From Virgibacillus halotolerans (GTDB lineage: Bacteria > Bacillota > Bacilli > Bacillales > Amphibacillaceae): a stretch of DNA of 64,000 nucleotides. Shown here one piece after another: positions 54,807 through 63,713 of the stretch (the stretch's first letter is position 1; each line of letters starts with the position of its first letter). A program made the translations under genes and the position numbers. The DNA is taken from contig NZ_JAFBEA010000004.1 of assembly GCF_016908515.1 (NCBI RefSeq), positions 1 through 64,000 on the forward strand. Direction: 5' to 3'. A model generated the notes under the pieces. That model had not been told where the DNA came from and searched no databases. It saw only the letters and a program-made list of their open reading frames with translations.

Positions 54807-56288
54807 CTATCCTAGATCAATAACACATGTTTTTTCATACGTATATTCTAGAACTGAATCCGTACCATACCCGCTTCCTTTCGTACCACCAAATGGCAAA
54901 TCAGCTCCTACTATGGCATACGTATTTACCCAAACATTTCCTGCCTCTATATTTTCCACCATACGGTGAGCTTTACGTAAATCACTCGTCCATACTCCTG
55001 CTGCGAGTCCATAATTAGTGTCGTTCGCAATTTGTATCGCTTCTTCTTCAGTATCAAACGGTATAGCTACTGCAACTGGACCAAATACCTCCTCTTGGCA
55101 AATGGTTAATTCGTTGCTTTCGACTTTAAATAAAGTTGGTTCTACCCAGTATCCATCAGAAAATTGAGGCTTACCCGGTAGGAGAACATCTCCGCCAGCC
55201 CGACCACCGAAAACAATTTCTCCTCCTTCATCAAGACCTGTGTCAATGTAGGAACGAACTTTATTATACTGTGGTAAGTTAGCAATTGGCCCCATTGAAT
55301 TTCCCGGATTTAAGGTATCACCGTATTTTACTGTTTGCGGATCTATCATTTTTTCTTTTATCTTGGACAATGTTTCATCAAATATCGACCGCTGAATAAG
55401 AATCCTTGACCCAGCAGCACATATTTGACCAGCATTGCGGGTAAAAATACCGCCTATCACTCCATTAACCGCTTTGTCCAAATCAGCATCTTCGAAGACA
55501 ATATTTGGTGATTTTCCACCTAATTCAAAAATTAATGATCTAGGAAAGGAAGCAGAAGCATGAGTGATTGCCTCCGCTGTTTTTATCGATCCTGTTAAAC
55601 TTACTTTATTAACGCTTTTATGACTTACTAAAGCATCACCTATTTCACCGCCTAATCCTGAAATCACATTGATTACACCAGGAGGAAGGATCTCAGCAAG
55701 TAATTCCCCATAACGCAATGAAGCAGATGTTGCTTGTTCCGATGGTTTAATGATTACTGTATTTCCAGCAGCAAGTGCATATGCTGCTTTAATTGTGAAC
55801 GTAAATAACGGTGCATTCCACGGAAGGATCCCCAATACAACACCATATGGTTTCCTTAACGTATAACCAAAGCTTCCTTCTCCCATTTGCACTGTTTTGC
55901 CTTGTCCCCCTACTAATGGAGCAGCTCCTGCGGCGTCATACCAAAGCTGTTTTAACACAATGGTGAGATACTGATACTGGTCTAGGACCCAACCGTTATT
56001 TTTTGTCTCCAGTTTTAATAATTCTTCACCATATTCGGAAAGCATGTCTCCAACACGACGCAAATAGTCGCTGCGTTCTCTAGCTGAAATAGCCGACCAT
56101 CCAGGAAAAGCATTACTAGCTGCAGTTACAACATTCTCAACATCTTCTTTTGTACTTAGGGGAATTTTCGACCAAGCCTTACCTGTTGAAGGGTCAATAC
56201 TATCCATTGTTTTCCCTTTCGAAGAAGGAATCTGCTTTCCATCAATAATATTGTAATAGTGTTTCATATCTTTAGTAGTTTCCAAGCT
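54807..56288 (-). CDS. NAD(P)-dependent aldehyde dehydrogenase
   Basis: About 493 residues. General-base Glu in LIFELGGKSPN, catalytic Cys in NAGQICAAGSR, the cofactor-binding WNAPLFTFTIK and PSEQATSASLR segments and the C-terminal LPFGGTKGSGYG are intact. It oxidises an aldehyde to the acid, fitting an aldehyde released by retro-aldol cleavage in this pathway (inference). TTG 56288 is the start because AAGGTGG lies seven bases upstream; the frame is open five codons more. The gene ends near a probable terminator. Confidence 0.9.
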   Translation of the reverse strand, partial: SLETTKDMKHYYNIIDGKQIPSSKGKTMDSIDPSTGKAWSKIPLSTKEDVENVVTAASNAFPGWSAISARERSDYLRRVGDMLSEYGEELLKLETKNNGWVLDQYQYLTIVLKQLWYDAAGAAPLVGGQGKTVQMGEGSFGYTLRKPYGVVLGILPWNAPLFTFTIKAAYALAAGNTVIIKPSEQATSASLRYGELLAEILPPGVINVISGLGGEIGDALVSHKSVNKVSLTGSIKTAEAITHASASFPRSLIFELGGKSPNIVFEDADLDKAVNGVIGGIFTRNAGQICAAGSRILIQRSIFDETLSKIKEKMIDPQTVKYGDTLNPGNSMGPIANLPQYNKVRSYIDTGLDEGGEIVFGGRAGGDVLLPGKPQFSDGYWVEPTLFKVESNELTICQEEVFGPVAVAIPFDTEEEAIQIANDTNYGLAAGVWTSDLRKAHRMVENIEAGNVWVNTYAIVGADLPFGGTKGSGYGTDSVLEYTYEKTCVIDLG

Positions 56289-56308
56289 AAGTCCACCTTT
56301 CATTCTTT

Positions 56309-57469
56309 TTATTTAACAAAGATATATTCTTCACCAATCCAGTGAAGTGCTTTGGCGATTTGTTCATTATAGTACGTTACCGAGCCAAGATAATTTTCAA
56401 AATAGCGTGCGCGCTTGAGGTGCAAATGGCAATCCATTTCTTCCGTGAAGCCAACGCCACCATGGATTTGAATATTATGTGATGCAGCACGAATATAAGC
56501 ATCCGTTGCAAATGATCGCGCGCTATATATGGAAGCTTCCCTGTCTTCCTCCTCATTTTCAAGTGACCAGCTTGCATAGTAACTTAAAGATCGAGACGTT
56601 TCCAGTTCCAGTTTCATATCAACAATCGTATGTTTTACAGCCTGAAAGCGCCCGATTGGCTGACCAAATTGCTCTCGAATTTTTGCATACTCAGTCGACA
56701 TTTCAACTACTTTATCTATTCCGCCAACCATCATGGAGCTAAGTGCAGCATTAAGGTACAACAACCCTTCCTGTAAAATGGACCAGCCATGATGAATTGG
56801 CCCAAGAAGTTGCTGCTTTGAAATATTCACATGATCAAATGTTATTTCAGACAGGTGCTTGGTTTCATCTACACATTTTTGCATGCGAATTTCCATCTCT
56901 TCGGTTTGATCGACAAGAACTAATGAAACTCCCTCTCTTTCAGATGAATCATATGTCCGTACAACCAAGAGATATGTATCAGCTAAATCTCCGTGTGGTA
57001 CAAGCTCCTTCACTCCATTTATAACAAATGAATCACCTTCTTGATTTGCTGAACATGCAATTTCATTAGGATTGTACCCTTTTTTCGGCTCTAACCAGGC
57101 AAGTGTAAAACTTCTTTCACCTGACGCTATTTCTGGTAAATACTTTTCTTTTTGTTTCTTTGTGCCGTATTTCTCAAGCAATGGTACAACGAAAGCCATG
57201 GTTTCCAAATAAACACCCGGCAATAGTGATCGTCCAATTTCCTCAAAAAAGGGCACTAAGTCTACTGGTCCAAGCCCAAGACCTCCATATTCTTCAGAAA
57301 TATTAATAGCTGTTGCTCCAAGTTCTGCGAGGCCTGTTCTTGTTTTATCCAGACCCTTTGAATTGCCTTTAATAAATTCACGGGCAATTTTGGTCTGGCC
57401 GAATTCATCCAAATACTTACGCAAATATCCACGAAACATTTCCTGTTCTTCATTTAAAGCAAAATCCAT
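56309..57469 (-). CDS. Acyl-CoA dehydrogenase, subunit or paralogue A
   Basis: 386 residues. N-terminal helical domain (MDFALNEEQEMFRGYLRKYL), ELGATAINISEEYGGLGLG, beta-domain around 120-220 (AWLEPKKGYNPNEI, where the usual SEP/TEP motif is altered), and C-terminal helical domain with HNIQIHGGVGFTEEMDCHLHLKR. It introduces a double bond into an acyl-CoA with FAD. Together with the adjacent paralogue it may form a mixed heterotetramer, as ChsE1-ChsE2/FadE28-29 do in steroid catabolism. Start ATG 57469 has GGAGGTG upstream; 23 bases separate the two genes. Confidence 0.88.
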   Translation of the reverse strand: MDFALNEEQEMFRGYLRKYLDEFGQTKIAREFIKGNSKGLDKTRTGLAELGATAINISEEYGGLGLGPVDLVPFFEEIGRSLLPGVYLETMAFVVPLLEKYGTKKQKEKYLPEIASGERSFTLAWLEPKKGYNPNEIACSANQEGDSFVINGVKELVPHGDLADTYLLVVRTYDSSEREGVSLVLVDQTEEMEIRMQKCVDETKHLSEITFDHVNISKQQLLGPIHHGWSILQEGLLYLNAALSSMMVGGIDKVVEMSTEYAKIREQFGQPIGRFQAVKHTIVDMKLELETSRSLSYYASWSLENEEEDREASIYSARSFATDAYIRAASHNIQIHGGVGFTEEMDCHLHLKRARYFENYLGSVTYYNEQIAKALHWIGEEYIFVK

Positions 57470-57492
57470 TTATCCTGCACCTCCATTTTCAG

Positions 57493-58689
57493 TTAACGTC
57501 CCATATCTTTCGGTAAGCCTAATACACGCTCGCCTATCGTATTTCGTTGCACTTCGCTAGTACCGCCGCCAATTGTCTGGCCAAATGATGCTAGGAAATT
57601 ATCTTGCCAAACGGTATTAGCTGATGCATCTTCCTTCCACAGAACGCCTCTGTGGCCTTGTATGGATACCATAAAGCCAGCCATTTCTTTGGTAAGTTCG
57701 CTGACCAATAATTTATCAATAGAGCTTTCCGGACCTGGCTGCCCCTTTTTTAGTGTTGTAGTCAGATTTCGGTAGTAATTTAAAAGTGATCCCCGGAACC
57801 GAGTGTAAAAATTAGCCATTTTTTGTTTTACAAATGGATCTTCAATTAAAGGTATACCATTCACTTTATATTCTTTTGTCAGGGCAACCATATCGGTGAA
57901 ACGTTTCTCAAGTGTGAACAATTCAGCGCCTATCCCCGTTCGTTCATGCAGCATTAATGCAATCATTACCCTCCAGCCTTTGTCGACCTCACCAATAACA
58001 TCAGAATCATATGCAATGGCATCGGTTAGATACACTTCATTAAATTCCTGCCGGCCATCCATTTGCGTAATAGGTCTTGTTTCAACGCCAGCCTGATGCA
58101 TATCAAGCAGAAACGCTGTAATCCCACGATGCTTTTTCTCCTGATTATTACTGGTGCGAGCAAGTAAAAAACATTTATCAGCTAAATGACCATAACTAGT
58201 CCATACTTTCTGCCCGTTAATAATCCAGTGATCCCCGTCCTTAATTGCACTTGTTTTAATAGCTGACAAATCGGACCCTGCGTTAGGTTCCGAATAGCCT
58301 TGACACCATACTTCTTCACCTGTAACTATTTTTTTTATATATTTTTCTTTTTGTTCTTCTGTTCCGGACTGTATCAGTGTCGGACCAACCATATGAATAC
58401 CAATATAATTTACTAATGGTGGTGCTTCCACTCGAACCATTTCCTGATGATAGATGATCTCTTCCATTAAAGTAGCATTTCGTCCGCCATATTCTTTAGG
58501 CCACGCAACTGCTGCCCATCCACCTTCATAAAGCGTTTTCTGCCAGTCTCGTAAAAATGTTGAATACGCCTCTTTATCATTAGGTAAGTCCTTGTTGCCC
58601 TCAAGCCATCCCGCTGGAAGATTTTCCTCCAGCCATGATCGTAATTCATGGCGAAATTCTTCTTCTTGTTTTGAAATAGAAAAATCCAT
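57493..58689 (-). CDS. Acyl-CoA dehydrogenase, subunit or paralogue B
   Basis: 398 residues. WPKEYGGRNATLMEEI, the FAD/substrate motif YSEPNAGSDLSAIKTSA, INGQKVWTSYGH and C-terminal TSEVQRNTIGERVLGLP are clear. The position equal to Glu376 of medium-chain enzymes reads GGGTSEV, with Gly, so the catalytic base must lie elsewhere as in isovaleryl/long-chain types or in the partner subunit. This subgroup often acts on branched or cyclic acyl-CoAs. Start ATG 58689 follows GGGGGACGGG. Confidence 0.88.
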   Translation of the reverse strand: MDFSISKQEEEFRHELRSWLEENLPAGWLEGNKDLPNDKEAYSTFLRDWQKTLYEGGWAAVAWPKEYGGRNATLMEEIIYHQEMVRVEAPPLVNYIGIHMVGPTLIQSGTEEQKEKYIKKIVTGEEVWCQGYSEPNAGSDLSAIKTSAIKDGDHWIINGQKVWTSYGHLADKCFLLARTSNNQEKKHRGITAFLLDMHQAGVETRPITQMDGRQEFNEVYLTDAIAYDSDVIGEVDKGWRVMIALMLHERTGIGAELFTLEKRFTDMVALTKEYKVNGIPLIEDPFVKQKMANFYTRFRGSLLNYYRNLTTTLKKGQPGPESSIDKLLVSELTKEMAGFMVSIQGHRGVLWKEDASANTVWQDNFLASFGQTIGGGTSEVQRNTIGERVLGLPKDMGR

Positions 58690-58732
58690 TTATACCCGTC
58701 CCCCTCTTGTCCGATTGATCATATTTTCCATT

Positions 58733-59155
58733 TCAGACTACTACTGGAATCCATTGAGGAAGCGCCCTATCTTCCGTTATATCCTGCCATGTCATCTGTA
58801 CGGACATGCCAATGTAAACATTGTCAGCCTTACAATCTATCACATTGCACATAATCTTTACTTCCGGTACCTTCTCTAATTCAGCTTGAGCAATAATCAA
58901 TGGTAAGTCATCCTGAAATCCGGGTAAAAATGGTCGATAGGTTATAACATAAGAATAAATAGTTGCCCTAACGTCCTTTCCTAATGCTTCCCAGCTAAGG
59001 TTTTGCCCTCCACAATGCACACAACTCGGTCCGGGTGGATGTGCATAATGCCCACAATCATTACATTTTTGTAAAGATAGCTCATGCTGATCTGCCATAT
59101 CCCAATAATGTTTATTGTCTTCCGTTTTAAGTGGAATTGGTTTTTGATATTCCAT
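58733..59155 (-). CDS. Zinc-ribbon/OB-fold (DUF35) thiolase partner
   Basis: 140 residues. Zinc ribbon at about 27-50 (CNDCGHYAHPPGPSCVHCG), followed by an OB-fold (WEALGKDVRATIYSYVITYRP and C-terminal half). DUF35 proteins bind thiolase-fold partners and help hold acyl-CoA; in steroid catabolism the DUF35 part of ChsH2 is required by aldolase Ltp2. The gene is 11 bases after the thiolase-like gene, as expected for a complex. Start ATG 59155 follows AGGAGGG. Confidence 0.9.
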   Translation of the reverse strand: MEYQKPIPLKTEDNKHYWDMADQHELSLQKCNDCGHYAHPPGPSCVHCGGQNLSWEALGKDVRATIYSYVITYRPFLPGFQDDLPLIIAQAELEKVPEVKIMCNVIDCKADNVYIGMSVQMTWQDITEDRALPQWIPVVV

Positions 59156-59166
59156 TGTTAACCCTC

Positions 59167-60327
59167 CTATTTTCTAAGAATCATAGCTCCAGCAATGTCT
59201 GGTCCGCTCCAACCAGTACATATACCAATCTCACAATCCTCAACCTGCCGATCAGTTTCTTTATATTGATGGCGTAATTGACGGACAATCTCCAATACAT
59301 TATTCATTCCATGTGTATACCCTTCAGATAACATGCCTCCTGCCGTATTAGTTGGCAGGCTTCCTCCCATACGCAAATTACCTTCAGCAGCAAAATCCCC
59401 AACTTCCCCACGTGGTGCAAGTCCGTATGCTTCCAGTTGACGCAATACTACCCAGCTAAAACAATCATAAATGGAAGCAACTTGAATATCCTCTGGTTTC
59501 ACACCAGCTGACTTATATAATTCTTCTCCCACATAATCAGAAGCAACTTTTGTCAAATCCGCCCAATAATGAGCATTCGGATGACATTGTCTTGGGGTGA
59601 TGCCCATAATATAAACCGGCTTTGATTTACAAGCCTTCGCTCTTTCTGCTGAAGTAACGACAATGGCATTCGCTTCATCCAGTTCCACACAGGAATCATG
59701 AATATTAAATGGATAACTAATATCTGGTGTTTCCAAATACTTCTCCATTGTAAGTGGTTTACCATGTAAAAATGCTTTTGGATTTCGCTGTGCATGTTCA
59801 TAAAAGCTTAGACAAACATGCCCAAGATGCTCTTTTGTAATCCCGGTTTCATGCATATGACGGGTTGCAAACATCCCAAACCACTGAGAGGGACTTGCAG
59901 ATCCATATGGAATGATATAGCTTCCTCCAGGCAAAGCTGATTGCAGCATATCCGGATTGTATCCTCTCCCCACACGTTGCCCCGAACTCCCATTCATGGA
60001 ACGGAAAATTAAAACGGTATTTAACATGCCTGCCTCAATTAGACTAATAGCGTCGCCTATTAACATTTCGGTACTACTTCCGCCCCCCTGTATATCCTTT
60101 ACGTATTTCGGACGCACACCCAAATATGTTGCTAGATCGTGTGATGTACAAGAGTCATTTTCGTTATAATTCATAAATCCATCAATATCTTGTGCATTCA
60201 AACCAGCATCATGAAGCGCAGATCTTGCAGCATCTAATGCCATATGTAGCGGGGTAGTGCCTGAATTTCTCGAACGTTCACTTTCCCCTACACCCACAAT
60301 TGCATAACGATCAGTTATTTTTCCCAT
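59167..60327 (-). CDS. Thiolase-fold lipid-transfer/SCP-X-like protein, probably a retro-aldolase
   Basis: 386 residues with thiolase superfamily organisation (IVGVGESERSRNSGTTPLHM, duplicated beta-alpha-beta domains). At the position of the thiolase nucleophile the sequence reads QGGGSSTEMLIGDA, with no Cys. Tyr-containing motifs SIYDCFSW and SEGYTHGMNN resemble the active site of Ltp2-type aldolases, which split a beta-hydroxyacyl-CoA into a smaller CoA ester and an aldehyde or ketone. With the DUF35 partner directly downstream, retro-aldol cleavage is the best guess; a true thiolase is less likely. Start ATG 60327 follows AAAGGAGG. Confidence 0.85.
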   Translation of the reverse strand: MGKITDRYAIVGVGESERSRNSGTTPLHMALDAARSALHDAGLNAQDIDGFMNYNENDSCTSHDLATYLGVRPKYVKDIQGGGSSTEMLIGDAISLIEAGMLNTVLIFRSMNGSSGQRVGRGYNPDMLQSALPGGSYIIPYGSASPSQWFGMFATRHMHETGITKEHLGHVCLSFYEHAQRNPKAFLHGKPLTMEKYLETPDISYPFNIHDSCVELDEANAIVVTSAERAKACKSKPVYIMGITPRQCHPNAHYWADLTKVASDYVGEELYKSAGVKPEDIQVASIYDCFSWVVLRQLEAYGLAPRGEVGDFAAEGNLRMGGSLPTNTAGGMLSEGYTHGMNNVLEIVRQLRHQYKETDRQVEDCEIGICTGWSGPDIAGAMILRK

Positions 60328-60361
60328 TCGTAAATACCTCCTTTATATCCTGCTTCGAACT

Positions 60362-60793
60362 CTAAAAAACTCGTAATGTAGCTTTTCCTGTGCCAACAAC
60401 TTTTCCTGATGCCTTTTCTGCTTGCAGATCTAATGCAATATAGTGGTCACCGGCTTTTTCAAATACCTTTGACACAACAGACGAACAAGTTATGTGATCG
60501 CCAGGTTTGGTAACGCTTCCAAAACGCATTTGAAAATGAGAAAGTTCCGCACTGTTTCCAGCGAGTTCCATAACATACTCACCCAGGAATCCCATAACCA
60601 GCATTCCGTGTGCAATGACACCATCCATTCCCATTTTTTGTGCGAATGCATCATCTGTATGCAATGGATTGAAATCCCCTGATGCTCCTGCATATTTGAC
60701 TAATTGCACCTTTGTAACAGGAGGTTTTGTTAAGGACTCAAGTTGTTGCCCTTCCTGTAAGGATGCAAATTTCACTGAAGTATTTAATGCCAT
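60362..60793 (-). CDS. MaoC-type enoyl-CoA hydratase, catalytic subunit
   Basis: 143 residues, hot-dog fold. The hydratase-2 motif is intact: YAGASGDFNPLHTDDAFA with Asp and His, then IAHGMLVMGFLGEYV. It adds water across an enoyl-CoA. It follows a second, degenerate MaoC gene by 13 bases, and the pair probably forms a heteromer as ChsH1-ChsH2 does. Start ATG 60793 has GAAGGAGGGG. Confidence 0.9.
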   Translation of the reverse strand: MALNTSVKFASLQEGQQLESLTKPPVTKVQLVKYAGASGDFNPLHTDDAFAQKMGMDGVIAHGMLVMGFLGEYVMELAGNSAELSHFQMRFGSVTKPGDHITCSSVVSKVFEKAGDHYIALDLQAEKASGKVVGTGKATLRVF

Positions 60794-60806
60794 CGAAGCC
60801 CCTCCT

Positions 60807-61247
60807 TCATTTAGTAGTTAATTTTCGATAAATAATATTCATGCGGCTAATAGCCACCATTTGACCTTCTTGATCTTTCATTTCGGTATCCAATACTAGG
60901 AATTGCATACTGCCGCTTTTCCCTTCGCGTTCATATAGATCATTGACCTTCATTTGACAGTATAGGCAATCCCCCGGTCGAATTGGTTGATAATAGATAA
61001 ATTCCTGTTCTCCATGCAGCATACGCCGAGTGTCTAGGTCAAGTGGAAGATCTCCACCTGCAGCTGCAATGGGGAAGGTTGGCGGTGCAATCATTCCACC
61101 ATATGGCGTCTCTGAAGCATATTTTTCATTTGCATATAATGGGTTGTTATCTCCAATTGCCTCAGCAAACCGGCGTATATGCCCCTTTTCAACTTCAAAA
61201 GTGAATTTTTCTCCCGATAATCCGATAATGCTTTTATCCAAATCCAT
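60807..61247 (-). CDS. MaoC-type protein, apparently non-catalytic partner
   Basis: About 146 residues with a MaoC N-terminal-type hot-dog fold (FAEAIGDNNPLYANEKYA, GGMIAPPTFPIAAA, EQEFIYYQPIRPGD). The catalytic His of the D-x-N-P-L-H motif is Tyr here, so it likely binds substrate while the partner catalyses. The start is ATG 61247, six bases after GGGAGGT; the frame is open 30 codons further inside the upstream gene but without a ribosome site. It begins five bases before the upstream stop codon's end. Confidence 0.88.
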   Translation of the reverse strand: MDLDKSIIGLSGEKFTFEVEKGHIRRFAEAIGDNNPLYANEKYASETPYGGMIAPPTFPIAAAGGDLPLDLDTRRMLHGEQEFIYYQPIRPGDCLYCQMKVNDLYEREGKSGSMQFLVLDTEMKDQEGQMVAISRMNIIYRKLTTK

Positions 61248-61251
61248 TTCA

Positions 61252-63426
61252 TTACCTCCCAACCACGGTTGTATTATTTTTTTCTTCGTGAACAACAAGC
61301 ATTGCATCTGCTGCAATAATTCCTTTTTCATAAACAATTAGCGGGTTGATGTCCAGTTCTTTTATCTCATCCCCATAATTAGAAACAAGGGCTGAAACTT
61401 TTAATAAAACATCGACAATTGCATCAATATCAACAGGTGACTTTCCACGGGCTCCTTTTAGAATTAACGAGCTCTTAAGTTCATCAATCATCTCGATAGC
61501 ATCATTTCTTGTTATAGGTGCAACCCGGAACGAAATATCTTTAAATACTTCTACAAAGATCCCGCCTAAACCCAGCATAATCACAGGTCCAAAAGCCGTG
61601 TCATTGGTAACCCCTACTATTATTTCGACACCCTCTGGAAGCATTTCCTGAACGGATACACCATTGATTCTCGCATTCGGATTGTAATTAACTGCATGTT
61701 GGTTTATTTCTTTAAATGCATCTATTACTTCCTTATCATTTCTTAGGTTCAGTTTAATAGCGTTCGCTTCAGATTTATGCGGTATATCAGGTGAGTCTAC
61801 TTTTAAGACAACCGGATAACCAATATGACTTGCATGTTGAATCGCTTCATTTACTGACTTTGCTACAGCTTTTTTCGTTGTTGGAATACCATATGAATCT
61901 AAAATGTTACTTGCCTGTGATTCACTTAACGTTACTCCAGGTGGTAGTAAGTCCTTCAAGTTTTCTTTATTGTTGTTCTGTTCTATTGTTTGATTAACTT
62001 CAAGCTTTGTTTTATAATATTTTTCGCTATAGTTAACTAACTTAGCTAAAGCCCTAACAGGATTTAAATTTCCTGGAACAAATGGTATACCGTTTTTCGC
62101 AAGTACAGGTGCAGCTTTTGGAACCGACATTCCTTCCAATGGGAATGTTGTGACTAAAACAAATTTATCAGTACTTTTGCATAGTTTAATAAACTCCTCT
62201 AATAATGGATTATTTTCATCCCATTCCATTGGAAATTCAGAGAAGACAATAATATCCGTATCAGAGTCATTTATTAGTGCTTTCATTGGTGCAATAAACA
62301 GCTCAGGATTGGTAATTGCTGCTGCTGCTGTCAAATCAACAGGATTTGAAGCGCTTGCAAAATCTGGAATGCTTTTTTGTATTTCCAACTTTGTTTTTTC
62401 GTTTAGAGCGTGAATGTTAAGCCCATAAGATTCGCACCGATCAGCTTCATTAATCCCTCTTCCACCGGAACTGGTAATAATGACAGTATTTCTCCCTGTT
62501 GGCAGCTTTTTGGACAGAAACAGCTTAGAAAATGAAATAATATCTTCATAATCATCTGCGCGAATAATGCCTGTTTGTTTGAAAAAACCATCATAAATCT
62601 TATCTGATCCCGCCAATGAACCTGTATGTGAAGCCGCTGCTCTGCTACCTGCTGAACTTCTTCCCGACTTCATAATAATAATTGGTTTATTTTTATGAAG
62701 TGCTTGTTGTGCGAGCTTGCGTAACTTTTTAGGATTTTTTTCCCCCTCTAAATAGCCGGAAATCACACTTGTATCCGGATCATAAATCATGTATTCAATT
62801 ACATCGGAAAATTCCGTGTTGACTTCGTTTCCAACACTGATAAAGTAGTTAAAAGTTAGTCCATGTTGAGCTGCTGCAATGTATGTTAGTACACCAAACG
62901 CACCACTTTGTGTAATAAATCCAACTTCCTTTTGATCATTAAAGGGAATATTTGTAAGGCCCGGTGAAAATGTACCCATTAACCCGTTGGTCGTATTTAC
63001 CAAGCCAACACAATTTGGTCCAATAATACGAACGCCATTTTCCTTGGCTATATCATTCATAAGCTGCTGTTCCTTTAATCCTTCTTTTCCAGCCTCGGAA
63101 AATCCTGAAGCAAAGATCACTGCAGTTTTTACTTTACTTTTACCACAATCCTCCAAACAGGACTTTACCTTATCAGCACTTACGCAAAAGAACGCCAAGT
63201 CTACATGTTTAGGTACATCTGACAAAGATGGATAACACATGAGACCCTCAATCATTTCGGATTTTGGATTAATTGGATAAATGTCTCCTTTGTACCCGCT
63301 ATCCAATAAGGCTTTAACCTGCAGGTAACCTATTTTATTTTTATTTTCGGAAGCACCAAGGACTGCAACAACCTTGGGATTAAATAAAGGTTCAAGCGTT
63401 AAATAAGAAGTTTGCTCATTAACCAT
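61252..63426 (-). CDS. ADP-forming acyl-CoA synthetase
   Basis: 724 residues, fused alpha-beta organisation: CoA-binding Rossmann domain (about 8-105, VVAVLGASENKNKIGY), ligase domains (about 145-450) with the phosphorylated His in AASHTGSLAGSD, and an ATP-grasp domain (about 490-720: GYPVVLKVDSPDIPHKSEANAI, VSVQEMLPEGVEIIVGV, MLGLGGIFVEVFKD). It makes a CoA ester from an acid, CoA and ATP with release of ADP and phosphate. First gene of the catabolic operon; start ATG 63426 has GAGGTG seven bases before it. Confidence 0.9.
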   Translation of the reverse strand: MVNEQTSYLTLEPLFNPKVVAVLGASENKNKIGYLQVKALLDSGYKGDIYPINPKSEMIEGLMCYPSLSDVPKHVDLAFFCVSADKVKSCLEDCGKSKVKTAVIFASGFSEAGKEGLKEQQLMNDIAKENGVRIIGPNCVGLVNTTNGLMGTFSPGLTNIPFNDQKEVGFITQSGAFGVLTYIAAAQHGLTFNYFISVGNEVNTEFSDVIEYMIYDPDTSVISGYLEGEKNPKKLRKLAQQALHKNKPIIIMKSGRSSAGSRAAASHTGSLAGSDKIYDGFFKQTGIIRADDYEDIISFSKLFLSKKLPTGRNTVIITSSGGRGINEADRCESYGLNIHALNEKTKLEIQKSIPDFASASNPVDLTAAAAITNPELFIAPMKALINDSDTDIIVFSEFPMEWDENNPLLEEFIKLCKSTDKFVLVTTFPLEGMSVPKAAPVLAKNGIPFVPGNLNPVRALAKLVNYSEKYYKTKLEVNQTIEQNNNKENLKDLLPPGVTLSESQASNILDSYGIPTTKKAVAKSVNEAIQHASHIGYPVVLKVDSPDIPHKSEANAIKLNLRNDKEVIDAFKEINQHAVNYNPNARINGVSVQEMLPEGVEIIVGVTNDTAFGPVIMLGLGGIFVEVFKDISFRVAPITRNDAIEMIDELKSSLILKGARGKSPVDIDAIVDVLLKVSALVSNYGDEIKELDINPLIVYEKGIIAADAMLVVHEEKNNTTVVGR

Positions 63427-63483
63427 TTTCAGTCACCTCATTTTTTATAACTACTATTGATTACTTAGTTGTAATTATAAATG

Positions 63484-63517
63484 AAGTTATTTTTATTTCA
63501 CTAAAGTCATTTTTACT
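63484..63517. promoter_or_regulatory. Direct repeat near the catabolic-operon promoter, possible operator
   Basis: AAGTTATTTTTATT (63484-63497) and AAGTCATTTTTACT (63504-63517) match at 12 of 14 positions, exactly 20 bases apart, two helical turns. They lie just upstream of a TATAAT (minus strand, near 63476-63471) that could drive the operon. No -35 was clear. A regulator binding side by side is plausible; none is encoded next to it except the Xre gene. Confidence 0.35.
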
Positions 63518-63675
63518 CAAAATAATTTAATTATTAGGAGAGTAACTTTTTTACTATGCAACTGAAACGTTGGTAATACAATAATCAGTAATACTAAAAA
63601 CTTTTTAACATACAAAACTAACCCGACTTTCATACATCATGACACCGACAAGAAAACTGAATAGTATCATTCAGC

Positions 63676-63713
63676 ATAATAAAATAACCTCATGCTAAAT
63701 TGCATGGGGTTAT
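63676..63713 (-). terminator. Terminator of the Xre gene
   Basis: ATAACCTCATGC (63684-63695) and GCATGGGGTTAT (63702-63713) form an 11-of-12 bp stem with a six-base loop, followed on the minus strand by TTTTATT. It overlaps the stop codon of the right-edge gene. Confidence 0.75.
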
